Positions 12,498 through 26,439 are shown, numbered from the stretch's first letter. The stretch: DNA of 64,000 nucleotides from Lycorma delicatula (GCF_047948215.1 NC_134460.1:126836324-126900323); one strand, 5' to 3'. Made by a program: numbers and translations. Notes: generated by a model from the sequence alone, not told the origin.

Positions 12498-13026
12498 GCC
12501 AGCAGCACGTTAAAGCATGCTCTTTTTTAGTGGCTGGGCAGCAGTGGTAGACGATTTCTCTTGAATATTTTAGTCAATGCATTGGTCAGAGTAAAAATCA
12601 ATTTGAGCGATTGCTGTGGCTTGATCCATTGCACTCATAACAGCAAGTCTTGCTATTAACTGCGTCATACCAGCTGGTAGCATAGTAATTTTATATATCA
12701 GCAACTGTGACATTTTCTTTAAAAACTTATGTTGTGCTATCCATGTGGTTAATATCAATCAATAGCAACTTTACATATGAAAACATGTAAAATAAATAAA
12801 TTTTTAAATAATTTACTGTCATAGTTGCTTTTTTGTCACATTATTGTGATTTGATACTGTTATTGGGGCCTGAAAAAATTATGTTATTAGGAGGTATGAA
12901 GTATTTTACCAGTCATGAATAGTTGTGACCTAGATAGGTTTTGTTTTTTATTTAATGGTGACGAGAATTTTTTTTCAATTTTTAATTTTAAAATTGGATT
13001 AATTTTTCTTATTTTTTTGTTTACAG

Positions 13027-13175
13027 GTTGCCCTCTTTTGACATCTAGTGGTCTATCAAGTTTAATTCAGTTAAGACATCTTCAAGAATTAGAATTAACC
13101 AATTGTCCTGGTGCATCTAGAGAACTCTTTGATTACCTACGAGAACATCTTCCTCGTTGCCTCATCATTGAATAA
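13027..13175 (+). CDS. FBXL16-like F-box/LRR protein, terminal coding exon with stop
   Basis: The exon starts after a TTTACAG acceptor with two bases (GT) that complete the glycine codon begun at 6758. It encodes the last 48 residues and the TAA stop at 13173-13175. The peptide starts with CPLLTSSGL and contains [13 protein letters not shown], followed by a C-terminus ending HLPRCLIIE. This tail closely matches my memory of the C-terminus of vertebrate FBXL16 and is the main reason for the assignment. The residues form the last leucine-rich repeat plus its cap. The exon reads open without damage, so the gene is probably functional. An ATG at 12915 upstream gives an artefactual open frame through intron sequence and is not the start. 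Confidence 0.9.
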
Positions 13176-13700
13176 ATGAATGTTTATGAAACAAAAATTA
13201 AAATATATGTAATTAATAAATGATGAAGTATACAATGAGTAAAAACTTTAACAAAAATAATACTATCATAACTTTTTTCTTTCTTTATTTATTTTTAAAA
13301 AATTAAAAGATAATTTGTTTGTTGATTATTACTATTTTGATCCATTTATTTTTGAGACATCATGTTTAGAAACTTTCCTTCTAAAACAAAATTTTTAACG
13401 TCATGTAAAACATAAAACTTAATAAAATTGTTCTGCTGATTTATTGTAATTATATATACCACAGTTTAAGGAAATAATTTGAGAATTCTTAGCGACAGTA
13501 TAATTGAGGTCTGCTGGAAAGAAATATACAATCGTACTTCATTCAATATTATTAGTCTTGAAGTACTTAATTTTATATAAAGTACTCATATTCAACAAAA
13601 AACAATATGGAATAAATTTTTAGATCACCTAATGGATCAGTATTTAACAATATTATACCAACGCTTTAACCTTTTTTTAGAATTAAAATTCTACATATAT
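13176..13700 (+). other. Probable 3' UTR of the FBXL16-like gene
   Basis: AATAAA poly(A) signals occur at 13215-13220 (only 40 bases after the stop) and 13421-13426, the latter followed by T-rich sequence. Further copies lie beyond 13600. Which one is used cannot be told from sequence, and a longer UTR is possible. No coding potential is seen here. Confidence 0.5.
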
Positions 13701-16700
13701 ATTACTTAATAAATGTAGTGAATACATAACTAATTGATGGTTTACATCTGTTGGAAAATTTTGTGGTAATATACAACACACATTGAAGCCAAGTAAAAAC
13801 ATAGTTACAATTGCAAATGGGCTAACAGCCTATGAGGCAGTATAATAAAAAATAAACCATACTTAAGACTTAAAAATAAAAAAAATGATTCATGGTTGAA
13901 GAAAGTGAATTTTGGTCATAATCTATGAAGAGTCTAATAATTAAAGTAGGAACAGTATATTAATTAGTAAAATGTTTTTTTAGGGTTTGAATTGTATAAT
14001 GTGATGTAAATTACTTTTTTTTTCATATACTAAAATAATTATGTCATTATTTAACCATATCTTTTAAATTAAATTTTAAGTTAAATTCACAAGATTCTGT
14101 ATACATCTATAAAATAAGTACTATCTCTTTTTTTTAAGAGGTAGTACTGAATTGGTATCAATAAGTTTTTTCTGGGTTTCAACTTTATTAATACACCAAC
14201 TTTCAACTGGAAATCAAACCTGGGACATTCTCTGCAAGTAAGAATTTCTTTCTGCAATTTTTTTCTCGTGGCAATTGGCACTGAAGATTAAACAGAATTG
14301 TTTATTTTGTAATGACACACTAAATTTAATTTAACATAAAGTTTTTCAAATTTATATCAAAATGTTTCCATTGCTTTTATGACCTTCATTGACTAGTTTA
14401 CCAAGCATGACATCGCATTACATTAAAATAAATACAGTTTGCCTTCAAAAATGAATAGTTTTGTATAATCTACATGATTACAACATGAATGAGTAGTTTC
14501 GTGTAAGTATAGAGGATGACTGTGTTTTTACTCTCGTTGCTAATAATGAGAAGTAATCATGCTTAATAGTTTCATCTATGTTAGTTCACCAGTGCTTCCT
14601 GCAAATTAAATTACAATTTGTAAATGTTTTAGGAAAGTCAATTCTGTTCACTATGTATTTGCTATTTATTCACTATGTAATTCTTTCTTAAATTCAGTAA
14701 AATTGGTGGTGGCTCAAAAATAAATTTATCTCTTTAATGCTATTGCATGTGATTAGTTTTTTTATATTAAAGCTCTGATAGTACAGATTATATTATAGTG
14801 GAATTTATTTTACTTAATATTATATATTTATTTGAAATGCATGCTAATACTCTTTCTTTTTTACATTACATTCATGCCACAAAATCATCTAAAAATGTTA
14901 TCTTGTATATCATATCTCAACATTATATATAATTTCTTTTTTTTTCTTAGTTGGATTAACTTTCTTATTATTATGTGTACTTATTACTAATAAGAGGAGC
15001 ATTCAAAGAAAAAAACACTGTAAACTGCATGTATGTTATTACTCCATGTAAAAGAATCATGTTCCTATCAAAGAAAAACAAGTGGCAGCTTTAATTACAT
15101 ACTTATGAAAACAATTCTTTTCTTATATAGTTCAACTTTGTATAAGAGTGGGGTTTCACTGTATCTTTATAGATTGTCTTCTGTGATTTGTATTTACAGA
15201 TATAAATAACTTGTATTATATTTTTTTGTAAATATACTTATTCAGAAATGAAATATTTTGCTAGATGTATTAATGGATCTTCTTCACCTTTCTTGTCTTT
15301 TTTCCATAATTAATTTATTGTTATAAAAATAAGTTATTTTAAGGTATTATTTACGATTAATTATCAATTTTTTTTTGAAAAATTTTCTGAAATAATTTAG
15401 TAAAAACTAAGTGATCTAATTACAGATTGAAACATTTACTTTTCCATTTTAAGTAAATCTCAGTAAAAGATTTAACTTCGGTGTATTAAATAAATGTTTA
15501 TTTTTAAAGTAAGTAAAAACTGTACTAGTGTTATTATTTCATATTAATGCAGTGTTTGTATAGTAAGTACATAAGGTTTGTTTTTTTCTGAATATGAAAA
15601 ATGACAAAATTGATAAATGGAACATTTTATGAAGTTTTCTTATCCTGTACACTGGTGTTTTTATATAATATTTAAAAAATATTAGTTAAAGATCTAATTA
15701 TAAACCTGTATTTCTCTTGAAACAACAGAATATCTAGACTATAAATCACAATTTGGTGATTTATTCATCTTTTATCCAAAAACTGGCTAATAAATTTTAA
15801 TATGAAAATAATAATTATAGTTTATAAAATTAATAATTAATCTTAAGAAATATGTTGTGATTAAAAGGAAATGTAAATTAATTACCTTCATATACACTTT
15901 ATCTTGCACATCTCTTCATTGCTTAGGCTTTGTATAACAGCTCTTAAACCATAACTAACTTTTAAATTGATGTTTAGATGAAATATTATTAAATTCCTTT
16001 TTTAATATTAAAAATTTTGAAAGGTTTTTGTAATCAGATTTTTTTTTATTTTGTGATTGTATGAAGGTAATTCAGTAATTTGGCATAGTTTTTTAAAGAT
16101 ATTTTTGTTATCATTTTTAAAAATATTTAATTTTTTTTTTTTAATAATACTGTACTGTAATACTTAGTATTAGCTATTGTTTATTATAATTTGTTATAGT
16201 ATTTTTTCGTATTCTTTTACTTTTGTATTTAATTTTTAAGAACTTGGTAAAATTATTAATTTGTTTTTACACAAATAAAGAAATTTTTTTTAATTAGGCT
16301 TCTCTAGCTTATATTATAATTAGGAGTGCCTGCCAGCCATAATTTTACATTAATTATAGGAAATTAATGTTACCTAACTAAGACATAACAGATTACTGGT
16401 TACCAAAGTATATATAAATAAGTAACTTAGGTAAATATAATAACTAGCTATTACTTTCATACATGTATTATTTATATTAATGTAAATTCTTTTTTAGCTG
16501 ATATAGATGAAAACAAGAAGGACTGTGTATGTGTCTTAGAAATAGACAGGGGTTTACAATTGTTAAAAAAAATTATTAAAATTAAGTTAAAAAGAATTAT
16601 ATGTTTATTTTAACTAACAGATTGGTGTAAAATAAAATTGAATGGTTTGGAATTATTTATTAAAACAATCACCTCACTGACCATAGGCAAGTGCATAGTG

Positions 16701-19200
16701 CATGCTTGTTTGGTATAGTGAAGGTCTTGAATTTTATTCCCTGCTAGAAAATTTCATCAGCTGGAAAATTTACAAGTCAATCAATAGAAATGCTAACCTT
16801 GGTAGCTGAAATCAATTAAAACATGTAGGCATAATTCACCAATATTATATTTAATAACTGTTTATTGCAATTAATAATTTTTTATGCTGGACTTTTATTT
16901 ATCTATATACCTGTTGTCAACTAAAATGGGATTTACTGTAATCCTATTGTTTACCTATTTATAGGTAAAGGTAATCTTATAGGTATTTATATATATATAC
17001 AATTTACCAAAATATACAATTTTATCCAAGTATAATTTGTTTGTGATGCAAACAAGTATAATTTGATTGCTCAGGGCCAATTATTATTTGGTCTTGGTTG
17101 AAGATAGTTTTATTTCTTATATTAGGTCAATACCTATAAAAGAAGTTGGTGGCAGCTCGTTAGTAATAGTGTATTGGCTTTCTGATATATAAGTTGCTGT
17201 TTATAATACTACTCGCATTATAAATTGTATTATCCTGGTCAGAATTTTATTAAAATGTTTAATAGATCAGTAATCTCCATTTCAGTAAGTTAAAATGAAA
17301 GTTGATGTAATTGATGAAGATAGTTAATAGTGGGTACTTTATCGCATAGAACATTGATTATGAAATGATGTTGCTTTATCTGTAATACTCCATATCTTCT
17401 CATGAAGTAAAACAAAAAATTTAGGGAGTATAGATAAGTTTAATATAATGATGAAATTAAATTGTCTGTTGTAGGCTTAAGTTAGCCTAAGTGGTTTTTG
17501 ACCATAATTTTCAGATTAAATTGAATTTTTTTCCAATGCAAAAAAATTCATCTTTTGTATTACTTTTTAAAATATTTGTGTAGCAAGTTGTAATATTAAA
17601 ATTTAAAAAAAAAATTATATACAAGGCTAAGTAATATTCAGAAATAGTTTTCATTTAACCAATTAATTCATCTAATTATTTACCTATCTGCTAGATTATG
17701 AGAAATAGAGTAGATTAAATTTTAATATGCTGAGCTTTGTCCTTTAGTAAAATTTATCATTAAATTGGTTAAGTCCTAAATTTTCTAATTTCATTGAACA
17801 CTTAATGAATAATAATAGTAATAACCACTTTTTAATAGTTTAAACATTTTAATACTATTTCTAATAAGCAGGATGTAAGAACTATTGCTTTAGTTCTTAG
17901 AAGAAATTAGAAATGGGCTTGAAAGAGCCAAATAAACTGCAGTTTCTATAATTTCTGTTTTAGTATTCTGTAATATATTAATTTTTTTTTACTATACTTC
18001 TGCATATTTTTTTATTGTAGTTAAATGATTTATGTCATTTATTCCTAGAAGTATCTTATATAATTTATTTATTACTTAGATATTTATTTTTACAATATAT
18101 ATATATTTAAAAAAAAAAAAAATAGATTTAGTTTTATAGTGAAAAAAATCAGCTTCCAAAAAAATAAAACACATATTCATATATTTAAAAATTAAACATT
18201 TGTTTGAAAGCTTTTTTAAGATGTTAATAGTTGAAAAAAACTGTTACTTTTATTGGTTTATATGTCTATATTCCTAAATCAAACAGAAATAATAGTAAAG
18301 ATAAATTTAAAAAATAAACATTTTGATCATAATTTTATAGAATAATAATGAAAATTAAGTTGGTCACGAATGTAAAAGTTATTAGATAATCTAATTAAAA
18401 AAGTTTTGTAATAAAATCATAGATTGTCAGATTATATTTCTATGAATTTACAGTTAATTAATCTGAAAATAGAGGAAAAGGAGATAGAAATTTCCTTCAT
18501 TGAAAGCTAATCTTAGGTTGTATGTAACTGATTAACTGGAATGTGATGTCTATATTGAGCTAAAATTATTAGACTGTAGAAAAGAAGTGAAAAATGCAAA
18601 AATCACCTAAACAAAAAAATCAGATAAAATTTTTATACTTGAATATTTTTTACAGAATTAATGTAGAAATAACTAATGTAGAATGATCATTTTTTATTTG
18701 GCAGGAAATCATAATGTTTTCAATAAAGTAACCCTCATTAATGAAAGCAGATTCAGCATCTAGAAGACATAATGAATTAAATATTCTACTATGACATTGC
18801 AACTTTACTTATAGAAAAAAATTCTTGATTACTAAAAATCAATTAGTAATTGGATTAAACAAGAGAATACTGTCATATGCAAAACAAGTGTGCTGTGATG
18901 ATAACACTGATACAGTATTTTGTTTATATTTAATACAATATAGACAACAGAAACCTGATAATCTGAACTGATGGAATCATATATGGTAACAATAAACAAA
19001 ATTCCAAACTATCTATTAGTTGTCGATATATCCCAGTTTTTATTTAAATTACAGTATGCTTACACTCTCGTTAATATTGTTCAAAGAATTAATAAAATTT
19101 AACCCTTATAACATTAAGATGGCTATAATAAAAGTATTAAGAATCAGAACAATTTGGAATTTGGAAAAATGACAGCGCCACTATTTTATAAAAAAGTTAG
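13701..19200. other. AT-rich intergenic DNA, no gene seen
   Basis: This is about 5.5 kb of very AT-rich sequence with homopolymer and ATATAT tracts, for example at 16988-17000 and the A-run at 18109-18122. A patch near 16685-16745 has weak tRNA-like words but no fold I can support. I found no exon, RNA gene or recognisable transposon protein here. Confidence 0.6.
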
Positions 19201-19352
19201 ATGCATTAAAGTTGCTGGCCTCTGTTAATCTGGAAATCCCAGTCAGGCATGGCATTTTCACAAGCTACAAAACTGACATGATTTCATCTCACATTCTTTG
19301 AAGCAATACCTAATGGTGGTCCCAGAGGCTAAAAAAAAAATGTATTAAAGTT
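19201..19352 (+). mobile_element. SINE family 2 copy with internal deletion and target-site duplication
   Basis: The body (19214-19339) begins with the family's 5' end GCTGGCCTCTG. It then skips the tRNA-like middle and continues with CCAGTCAGGCATGGCATTTT, CACAAGCTACAAA, ATTTCATCTCACATTCTTTG, AATACCTAATGGTGGTC and CAGAGGCTAAAAAA, in the same order as the fuller copy on the minus strand at 54.8 kb. The flanks ATGCATTAAAGTT (19201-19213) and ATGTATTAAAGTT (19340-19352) are direct repeats with one mismatch, which fits LINE-mediated insertion. Confidence 0.8.
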
Positions 19353-20420
19353 ATACAATCATTAACTATTTATATTCAATGTAGATTAATTTAGCCTCAA
19401 ATTCAGCAATGGAAAATTTACTAAATGAATCTTTTTTTAATAAATATTTTATCCATTTGCTAATAATGTGTTACTGTGCACCAAAACATGGATTTGTATT
19501 AATTAACTTAGATATGAAATTCTCATCAGTGAATTATGGTGTATTTTTATTGTTACTTTGTTATTTTTTTCTGCCAAATATAGGTTAGAAATTCCATACT
19601 ACTATCCTGGATTAGTCCAGGAAAAATAAAGTTCCAATTCATTGAAGTCTAGATTTGCAGGTTTGTACAACATTTAAAACCAATTTTATTTGCCATAATG
19701 ATAATATTGTTTTATCTTTTCTTAAGTATTTAATATTTAAAATTATATCATTTTCAAATACTTTATATGAAAAGACGAATAATGTAAAAACTGTATTCAC
19801 TATGTAATTGTAAAGTTCTTTATGTTCTCCTTTATGTTTCTTACAGTTTGGAGGGTGTGGTAAATCTAGTAGACAGTGTTTTAAAATTGATTAATTGTGA
19901 ATAAGTTTTAATAATTATAACAATACTTAAATTTAATCATCCTTAAGCAGTTGTGGAAGAAATAGGAGTAAAGTAACACTGGTTTTTACAAGTAATTGGT
20001 TAACTAATAAATCATCTTTATTTATAATTTAACCAGTTCAGAGTAACAAATTTATATGAAAAAATATGAGTACAAACTGATCTTTATAAAAACTGGCCTA
20101 GGTATGCATGAAAATGTTAATGGGAATTGATGCAATTAAATATGTTGTTAATACTATAGCTAAGAAAAATACCTGATTTCAGTTATCTAACATTTTTAAA
20201 ATGACAGTTGACTTTAATATATATATATATATGATTGATGGAGAAAAATAGGTAGCACTTACATGGTCGTTGTGTAATTAGGAACTAGAAATTGCTATGT
20301 TAATTGTTCTTATGTATTGCGTTTAGATTAATCTTTCTCTTTTTTGTAGATGATTAATTCATCACACATAAGTTTTAAGTTTGTGAATTGAAAAATAGGA
20401 TGAAAATTTTGTATTTTTAC

Positions 20421-20490
20421 TGAGATTCAAATGCAAAATCTTCTGAATGAAAGGCTGAAAAGTTACCATTCAACCACAGAGATCAGCAAT
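20421..20490 (-). repeat. Remnant of SINE family 2 head
   Basis: The words GAATGAAAGGCTGAAAAG, TTACCATTCAACCACAGAG and an upstream GATTCAAATGCAAAATCTTC align with the reverse complement of the tRNA-like head at 54.85-54.92 kb. It is strongly diverged and the body is absent. Confidence 0.5.
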
Positions 20491-20639
20491 TTATACAGCA
20501 CCTGACATTACATTATCTACTGGAATTTACTATTTATACTATATACCTTTCTTACAGTTTGATTATAATTACTGCTTTATCAGTTAATAAGTGTATATAA
20601 TTTCTGGTACATAATGGAGTAAGAGTATATGGTTGCACA

Positions 20640-20890
20640 CAGAGGGATAGGATCAGGAATGAATGCATGCAGACAGCTTTCAGTACAACCTTTATACGAC
20701 AGAATAAAACAAAAGAGATAAAGGTGGTCCAACCACTTACATGGGGTGATACAAGAGAGGATACCAGCAGCTACCTTAGCTTATCAACCTGTGGGAAGAA
20801 GAGATGAGGAGTGACCGAGGAAAAAATGGGTATTGGAACAGGTCTAGACAACCTAATCTGTGTAATGAAGAAGAGATGTCTATACAATTT
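20640..20890 (+). pseudogene. LINE (non-LTR retrotransposon) 3' coding fragment
   Basis: One frame reads RIRNECM near the start; another reads HLHGVIQERIPAATL followed by YQPVGRRDEE*PRKKW. The pattern RIRN..., then IP..AL.Y(K/Q)P.GRR..GRPRKRW, is the common C-terminal tail of LINE reverse-transcriptase proteins in insects. The fragment has a frameshift and a stop, covers only the last part of the ORF, and is a typical 5'-truncated LINE remnant. The clade cannot be fixed from so little sequence. Confidence 0.75.
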
Positions 20891-23800
20891 TTAGTACAAA
20901 TTCTTTTTTCATTTAACTTTTTTTAATTATGTTCCTTAATATCAGTAATGAGAGTTAATGGATACAATGGCAAAAAGTAAACTACAAGAAATAAAAGTCA
21001 TCAGTTCGGTTCAGAGTAGCTTGTTGATAGAATCCTGGGTTTTTACTCATAACTGAAATATTCTTGTTTCATATAATTTAAAATAGTTTATTTCTGTACT
21101 TGTATGATTGTGGTAACCTATGATAGTTTTTGTTTTACAGTTATTTTTTTATATTTAATTTCTTTATGTATTTACCTAACATTTCATGTGTTTATATTAT
21201 GAATAATTAATAAAGTCTTTCAACACAACTACTTTTTTACTTTATAATTGTATATTTGTAATCCTGCTTTGATCAAAATTTTACCATAGTTTCCCTTGAT
21301 CCATTCAGGAAGATGCTAGGACATTTCCTGTTTATCCATGGAGTAACATGGCCTAACCATTACTTTATGTATTAAATGTAATTAAATAATGTATTATTAT
21401 GTAGTGATCAGAAAAAAGATTTATCTATTATTTAGTTTAAACTCTACACCCACAACTGAAGTAAAATAGTAACATAAGGATTGAAATCCAATTCAGATTA
21501 CTTATCTATGGTCTTGTAATCTTCAATCTGAGTTTACATGTTACAAAACAATCATTAGTAAAATTGAAAACTACTTAATACAACCACATGATTAAAATCC
21601 TTAATCATTTGAATAATCCACGTAAGTGAATATGAGAATGCAATCTCCATTTTCATTTTCATTAGTGGTAGTGAAACATCCTAGATCCATATTCCTCTAC
21701 AGGATAAAATATTCTGTTTCAGTGGAACTTCATAATCATGAAGCTAATCGTTCACTAGATAAAAATTAAACAAAAAAAATTAAAAATTAAATCTTTTTAA
21801 GAAATAATACTTTGGATATTGTTTTTCTGATTAATGATAGAATAATTGTAAATGTTGAGTAGGTAAATATCTAGGTCAGTTTTTTTTAAATTTTATGTAC
21901 ATTCATTTTTTCAAACATATGTCATAAGAGTTTGGAATAAGGTTTTTAAATTATTATTTTTTAATAACACTAATACACATTTTCAAAAAATTGTACATCT
22001 TACAAATGATCTCAATTTTTTTTCTTCTTGTCTTAAAAACTATTTCAACTGAATATTATTTTTAATTACAAAAATTGCTTTGTATTTTATCATGCTATCT
22101 TTATATAAAATAAATTTTATTCCTTAACAATCAACTGTTATGTACACAAGTTATAAATATAAATATTATTGTAGTTATTCATTCTAGTAAACCAACCAAA
22201 TCACTCGTATGCGTAATTAAAAGTATTGCATGTTGCTTTGATTAGATCATCTTAATGATTTTACTTGATTTTAAATTTAAATAAAACGTAAGTAATTTGA
22301 TAATTTTATGTAATTATTGATTATTTATTTGTAATAATGTTGTATACTAACTTACCTAATACGTACAGATTATTTTTATTGTTCATAATCAGTTATAATC
22401 CATCAATGTATATGTATTGAATTTTTTTAAGAATTGTGTATTTTAGCCACATTTATGTCTTTTTAAAGTAAAAATTAAGCAATTTTTTCAACTGTATTAG
22501 TAACTGTAGCTATTTTTAATTATAATACTGATTAATCCAGTTCGCTATTGTTAGTATACAAAAGAATTAACCTTCATTTTTCATGCGAATGGTGGTATGA
22601 GTATAGCATCGTTAACTGACTCATAACAATCTTCAACATGTAAATAACAAAATTGTTCAAACTTGCTCTTTTCATCATAAATATAAGACCCAGTAACTTT
22701 TTACATGAGTTCTCTACTCATGTAAAAAAAGGTCAGGAATAAAAAAAAAGAAGAAATATGATAAAATCATAAAAAAGTAGAAATATCACTTTTACAGTTG
22801 AATGAACTGCTAATCAGAATGAATGAATGATTTGATAATCTTAAATTACTTAAATATTTTGTGGCACCCATTTTGTATATTCACATCATTTATTTTTTTT
22901 ATTTTTTATCCTGTTAAGTTAAATATATATTAAAAAAAAACTGTTAATTGTTTCATATTCATAATAAAAGTTATTTTTATTATAAATGATCAGAATGAAT
23001 TACCTTGATGCTATGAAATAATACAGTAAAATAATTTATTCAGTTTAAAAAAGACATAAGACTGAACTTTCTTTGTGATGATGATTATTACTGCTATTCT
23101 TTAAATGACATTATAATTTAATTATTTTGTTATTAATAATTATTATTAGTTGTAGTTATTAATATTATATGTAATATAGCACTTGCATGAAATTTGGTTT
23201 ATAAATTAATTAAAGAATGTGTATAATAATAACAATAAATATTTCTATATTATTTTATAATTCTTATTGTCATCATATAATAATACAATAAGATAATATT
23301 AGTCGAATATCATATATAACATAATTGCATTTTTATATTAATTAAATTATTTTTTAAGTTTAGTTTATTACACAATATACTGTTTTATTGTTTTAGCAAT
23401 TAATTTTACTGATTGTTAGTAGAAAGAAAAAATGTAAATATTGTAGAAATTATATATGTAAATCAACTACATGAGGTCAAAAAGTTTTCTTTTAACAGAT
23501 TGTACTGTAGTCTACAAACAAACAAGTGTATCCATAAACAAATATTTTGTTTTAAATTGTTTTTTTTTGCAATCTGCTGTATTCAGGCTGTAAGTCCAGC
23601 TAGCATTTCCAACATTCACTTCTCAGAGATAATTCCATGTAGGAAATTGTCAGTCCATATGATATAAATATGAAAGCTAGAACTTTTAAAATTGTTAACC
23701 AATTTCACACCAAATTTAAATGTTTTCATCAGACTTAGTTGGTGTACTATAGCATTTAAGCACATTTCGTTTTAAATCCTGGATTTTATTTTAAAGGTAT

Positions 23801-25634
23801 TTTTTGAAATTTCTTTTTTCATTTCTATTTTTTTTTTGCAAATTTTATCAGAATTTTAAAAAAATGTACATTTTCAATCTCTTTATTATAATTATATTTT
23901 TTAATATAAGATAAAATAGAAATCGTAATGACAGTGATAATAATTGTCATAGAGGAAATTGTCTTTCCTTTACATGAAAAAACTATATCATTCTTTCTTG
24001 TAATCCAGTAAATGTATTGTGTTTAGTGAATTTGCTTTCTTCTTTTGAATAATTGACAACAGTGGTTTTTTTTTAATAATAAAAAAGGAAAAAAAAGGTT
24101 ATTTGTTTTTAAAAACATAAACAGCAGAAACAGACAGGAAATGTATTTGTATTTCCTCGCATAACTCAAATTTCTGATTATATTAATAAGTTGTGAAAGT
24201 AAAGGAAAATAAATGTCATCACATCATTGCTGGTTAATTGAAATCAAGCCCTGTTAACTTACAAATCTTACATGCTACCTACCTGGCCATCCAAGTACAG
24301 TTGAATGACCTATGTAGTCAATGGTTTTAGCATATACACTGTTAAAGTAGAGTTAATTTAGTATCAATTATTCACACTTCAATGGACATCTTAAATGTCT
24401 TCCTTGCATTATAATATAGTTAGTTATTAAATTGTATTCAATACTGTCATATGATTAGGCTAAAACATTTCGATTTAGAGATAAATTTAACTTAAACAAT
24501 GTATTTCAAGTAGCACTTGCTTCTCAAAGATTACTTCTCAAATATTAATGGGAAATGTTATATGTTATGCCTTGGTGTGTGATTTTTTTAGAGTAAAATT
24601 ATAAATAAAAAAAATCTGTTAAAATTTTCTGTCTAACACATCTTTAGCTCTTCATTCAACCACACTCCATACTAACTGAGTTGGACATGGTAAACATGGT
24701 AATCATGATTAACTCACATCTACTTCACTGTTTTCTAAAATTAATTAACAATTTACAATTCCACACTCAGAGCAGTTTGGATTTTGACATTAACAAACAG
24801 ACAGATTAACATAAAGAGGAAAAAATCTATAACTGTATTACACATAAATTACAAACTAATAAAGTAATACAGTCACAGATTACAAATAAAATTTGTAAAT
24901 TTTAATAGTGTCATTTGTAATGATTTTTTATGTTTAACTCTTCTAATTCTAGTTACATATTATAAAATCAGGTTTAAGAATTTTTTCCTTTTAAAAATAA
25001 ATAAATATATATATATATATATAATGTTTATTAAAAGTATTTAGTGCTAGGTAACTGATTTTAGTGCCATTTTTTTTTTTTTAGAGTAAAGATAGCTCTT
25101 TGTGATAAATTAATTGTCATTTTATAAAAAAGCAAATTTTCTTTCCAATTACCATTCTTTTTATTTAAAAAAATTAAAAAACCTTTGATATCATAAAACA
25201 TTTTAATTTGAATCATTTTTGTAATTTTAATTATTTTTTCTAAAACTACATACCATTTTCAGTGTACATTTCATAATGATGTACATTTTCAATGTTTATT
25301 TTAATGTATATGTTTAAATTAAATGAAACAAATGTTAAAATTACAAAAAAATGAACAAACTGTACTAAATGTTACACACACTGAAGCTAACCAAACTGAA
25401 CCAACTAATTTTGGAAGTTTGCCATATTTTAGTTATCAGTTTTCTAGTATCATAACAAACAGTTATCAAAATATTATCTACATACACACTTTGCATGAAA
25501 GTTAAAATATTACTTAAGATGCCATTATGATCTACTAAGAAATAATGAAGTACAAAAAGATAATGCTGATATGTCCAGCTGAAAACATTTTTTTCATTGT
25601 ATTTTTATGATTTGGTTAATTCAGTATCTTAGTA
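20891..25634. other. AT-rich intergenic DNA, no gene seen
   Basis: About 4.7 kb with no recognisable exon, RNA gene or transposon protein. It contains a short hairpin with arms TTTTTACATGAG and CTCATGTAAAAA near 22698-22731 and (TA)n runs near 25005-25022. Open frames near 23.4 and 25.3 kb are short, low-complexity and not supported as genes. Confidence 0.6.
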
Positions 25635-25705
25635 TAGCTTGTCCAAGCTGAACTGGCACAAATCTGATCTAGGCAATGGTTGCCTAGCTAGCACGGGGCT
25701 ATAAT
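25635..25705 (+). repeat. Left terminal inverted repeat of the 3-kb transposon
   Basis: It pairs with 28607-28677. The first 33 positions differ at only a handful of sites, then a GTTGCCTAGCTAGCACGGGG block pairs with the corresponding segment of the right end after a length difference. Confidence 0.8.
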
Positions 25706-25950
25706 ATGCTACTTGGGGAAGACAGTATATATATATATATATATATAGTATATATTTTTTTATTTATAGTAATTTTTTTATACTAATTTACAGTATAAAT
25801 TTTATTTTAGTATTTTTTTTATACTAATGTTTATTCCAATCAATAAAAAAATTCACATCATAGATTTTTATATAAAAAAAAAAATAATATATATATAAAA
25901 CCAAATAAAACACTACACAAATATTTAGCTAACTTATTTTTAAATATGTA

Positions 25951-26391
25951 AAAAAAGTTTTAAAACACCACTCACTCTTAAATTAAACACACTAAAAGGT
26001 AAAACACAACTTTAGGACTGTATCTCAGAATCGATTTGACAACAAGCTTTGATGGTGATATGTAAGATTATGTGTAAGACATAGCTTCAAATTAAAAATT
26101 TAAATTGAAAAAAAAATTAAAAATTTGATGTTTTTGCCACTTTTTTCATATGCTTGATGAATGGTTTAAAGAGTTGATTAAAAACATGAGCAATGGTCTC
26201 TTTAGGCCATTCATCACGCATATGAAAAAATTGGCAAAAACATCAAATTTTTAATTTGAAGTTATGACTTTCTCACATAATCTTACATATCACCATCAAA
26301 GCTTGCTGTCAAATCCGTTCCTAGATACATAAAATTATTTTTTATCTTTTAGTGTGTTTAATATAAGTGGTTTTTAAAAAGTTTTTTTTAT
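25951..26391. repeat. Foldback (long inverted repeat) inside the 3-kb transposon
   Basis: The left arm (about 25951-26173) and right arm (about 26198-26391) are inverted copies around a 24-bp loop. Paired landmarks are TTAAACACACTAAAAG, AAGCTTTGATGGTGATATG, TAAGATTATGTG, AAATTTGATGTTTTTGCCA and TTTTTTCATATGC.TGATGA. The transcript or single strand could form a long hairpin. It has no coding potential. Confidence 0.85.
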
Positions 26392-26439
26392 ATATTTTTT
26401 ATTTTGTACTTTTTTAGTCTTCATAATTTTATACTTTAC

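Larger units (their letters stand above)
6759..13026 (+). other. Intron of the FBXL16-like gene (6,268 bp)
   Basis: It is bounded by a GTGTGT donor at 6759 and a TTTACAG acceptor ending at 13026; both flanking exons are phase-compatible. The intron carries a dispersed repeat (7240-8053), an intact SINE, a decayed BEL/Pao integrase in antisense orientation and unidentified decayed coding sequence. The parts not covered by those entries (6759-7240 and 8381-11020) are AT-rich DNA with short A/T runs. A GC-richer patch near 10255-10370 might be retrotransposon LTR material, but no second LTR copy was found. Confidence 0.85.

Noticed and set aside
12915..13026. In-frame upstream extension of the FBXL16-like terminal exon
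   Set aside because: The extension is T-rich intron sequence ending in a clear splice acceptor, and the split glycine codon requires joining to 6758 instead.
14195..14275. tRNA-like word AATCAAACCTGGGACA on the minus strand
   Set aside because: Only a B-box-like word is present. I found no matching A box, stem pairing or SINE body.
16685..16760. Possible tRNA-derived SINE head
   Set aside because: The words are weakly tRNA-like but do not align with either SINE family in the window.
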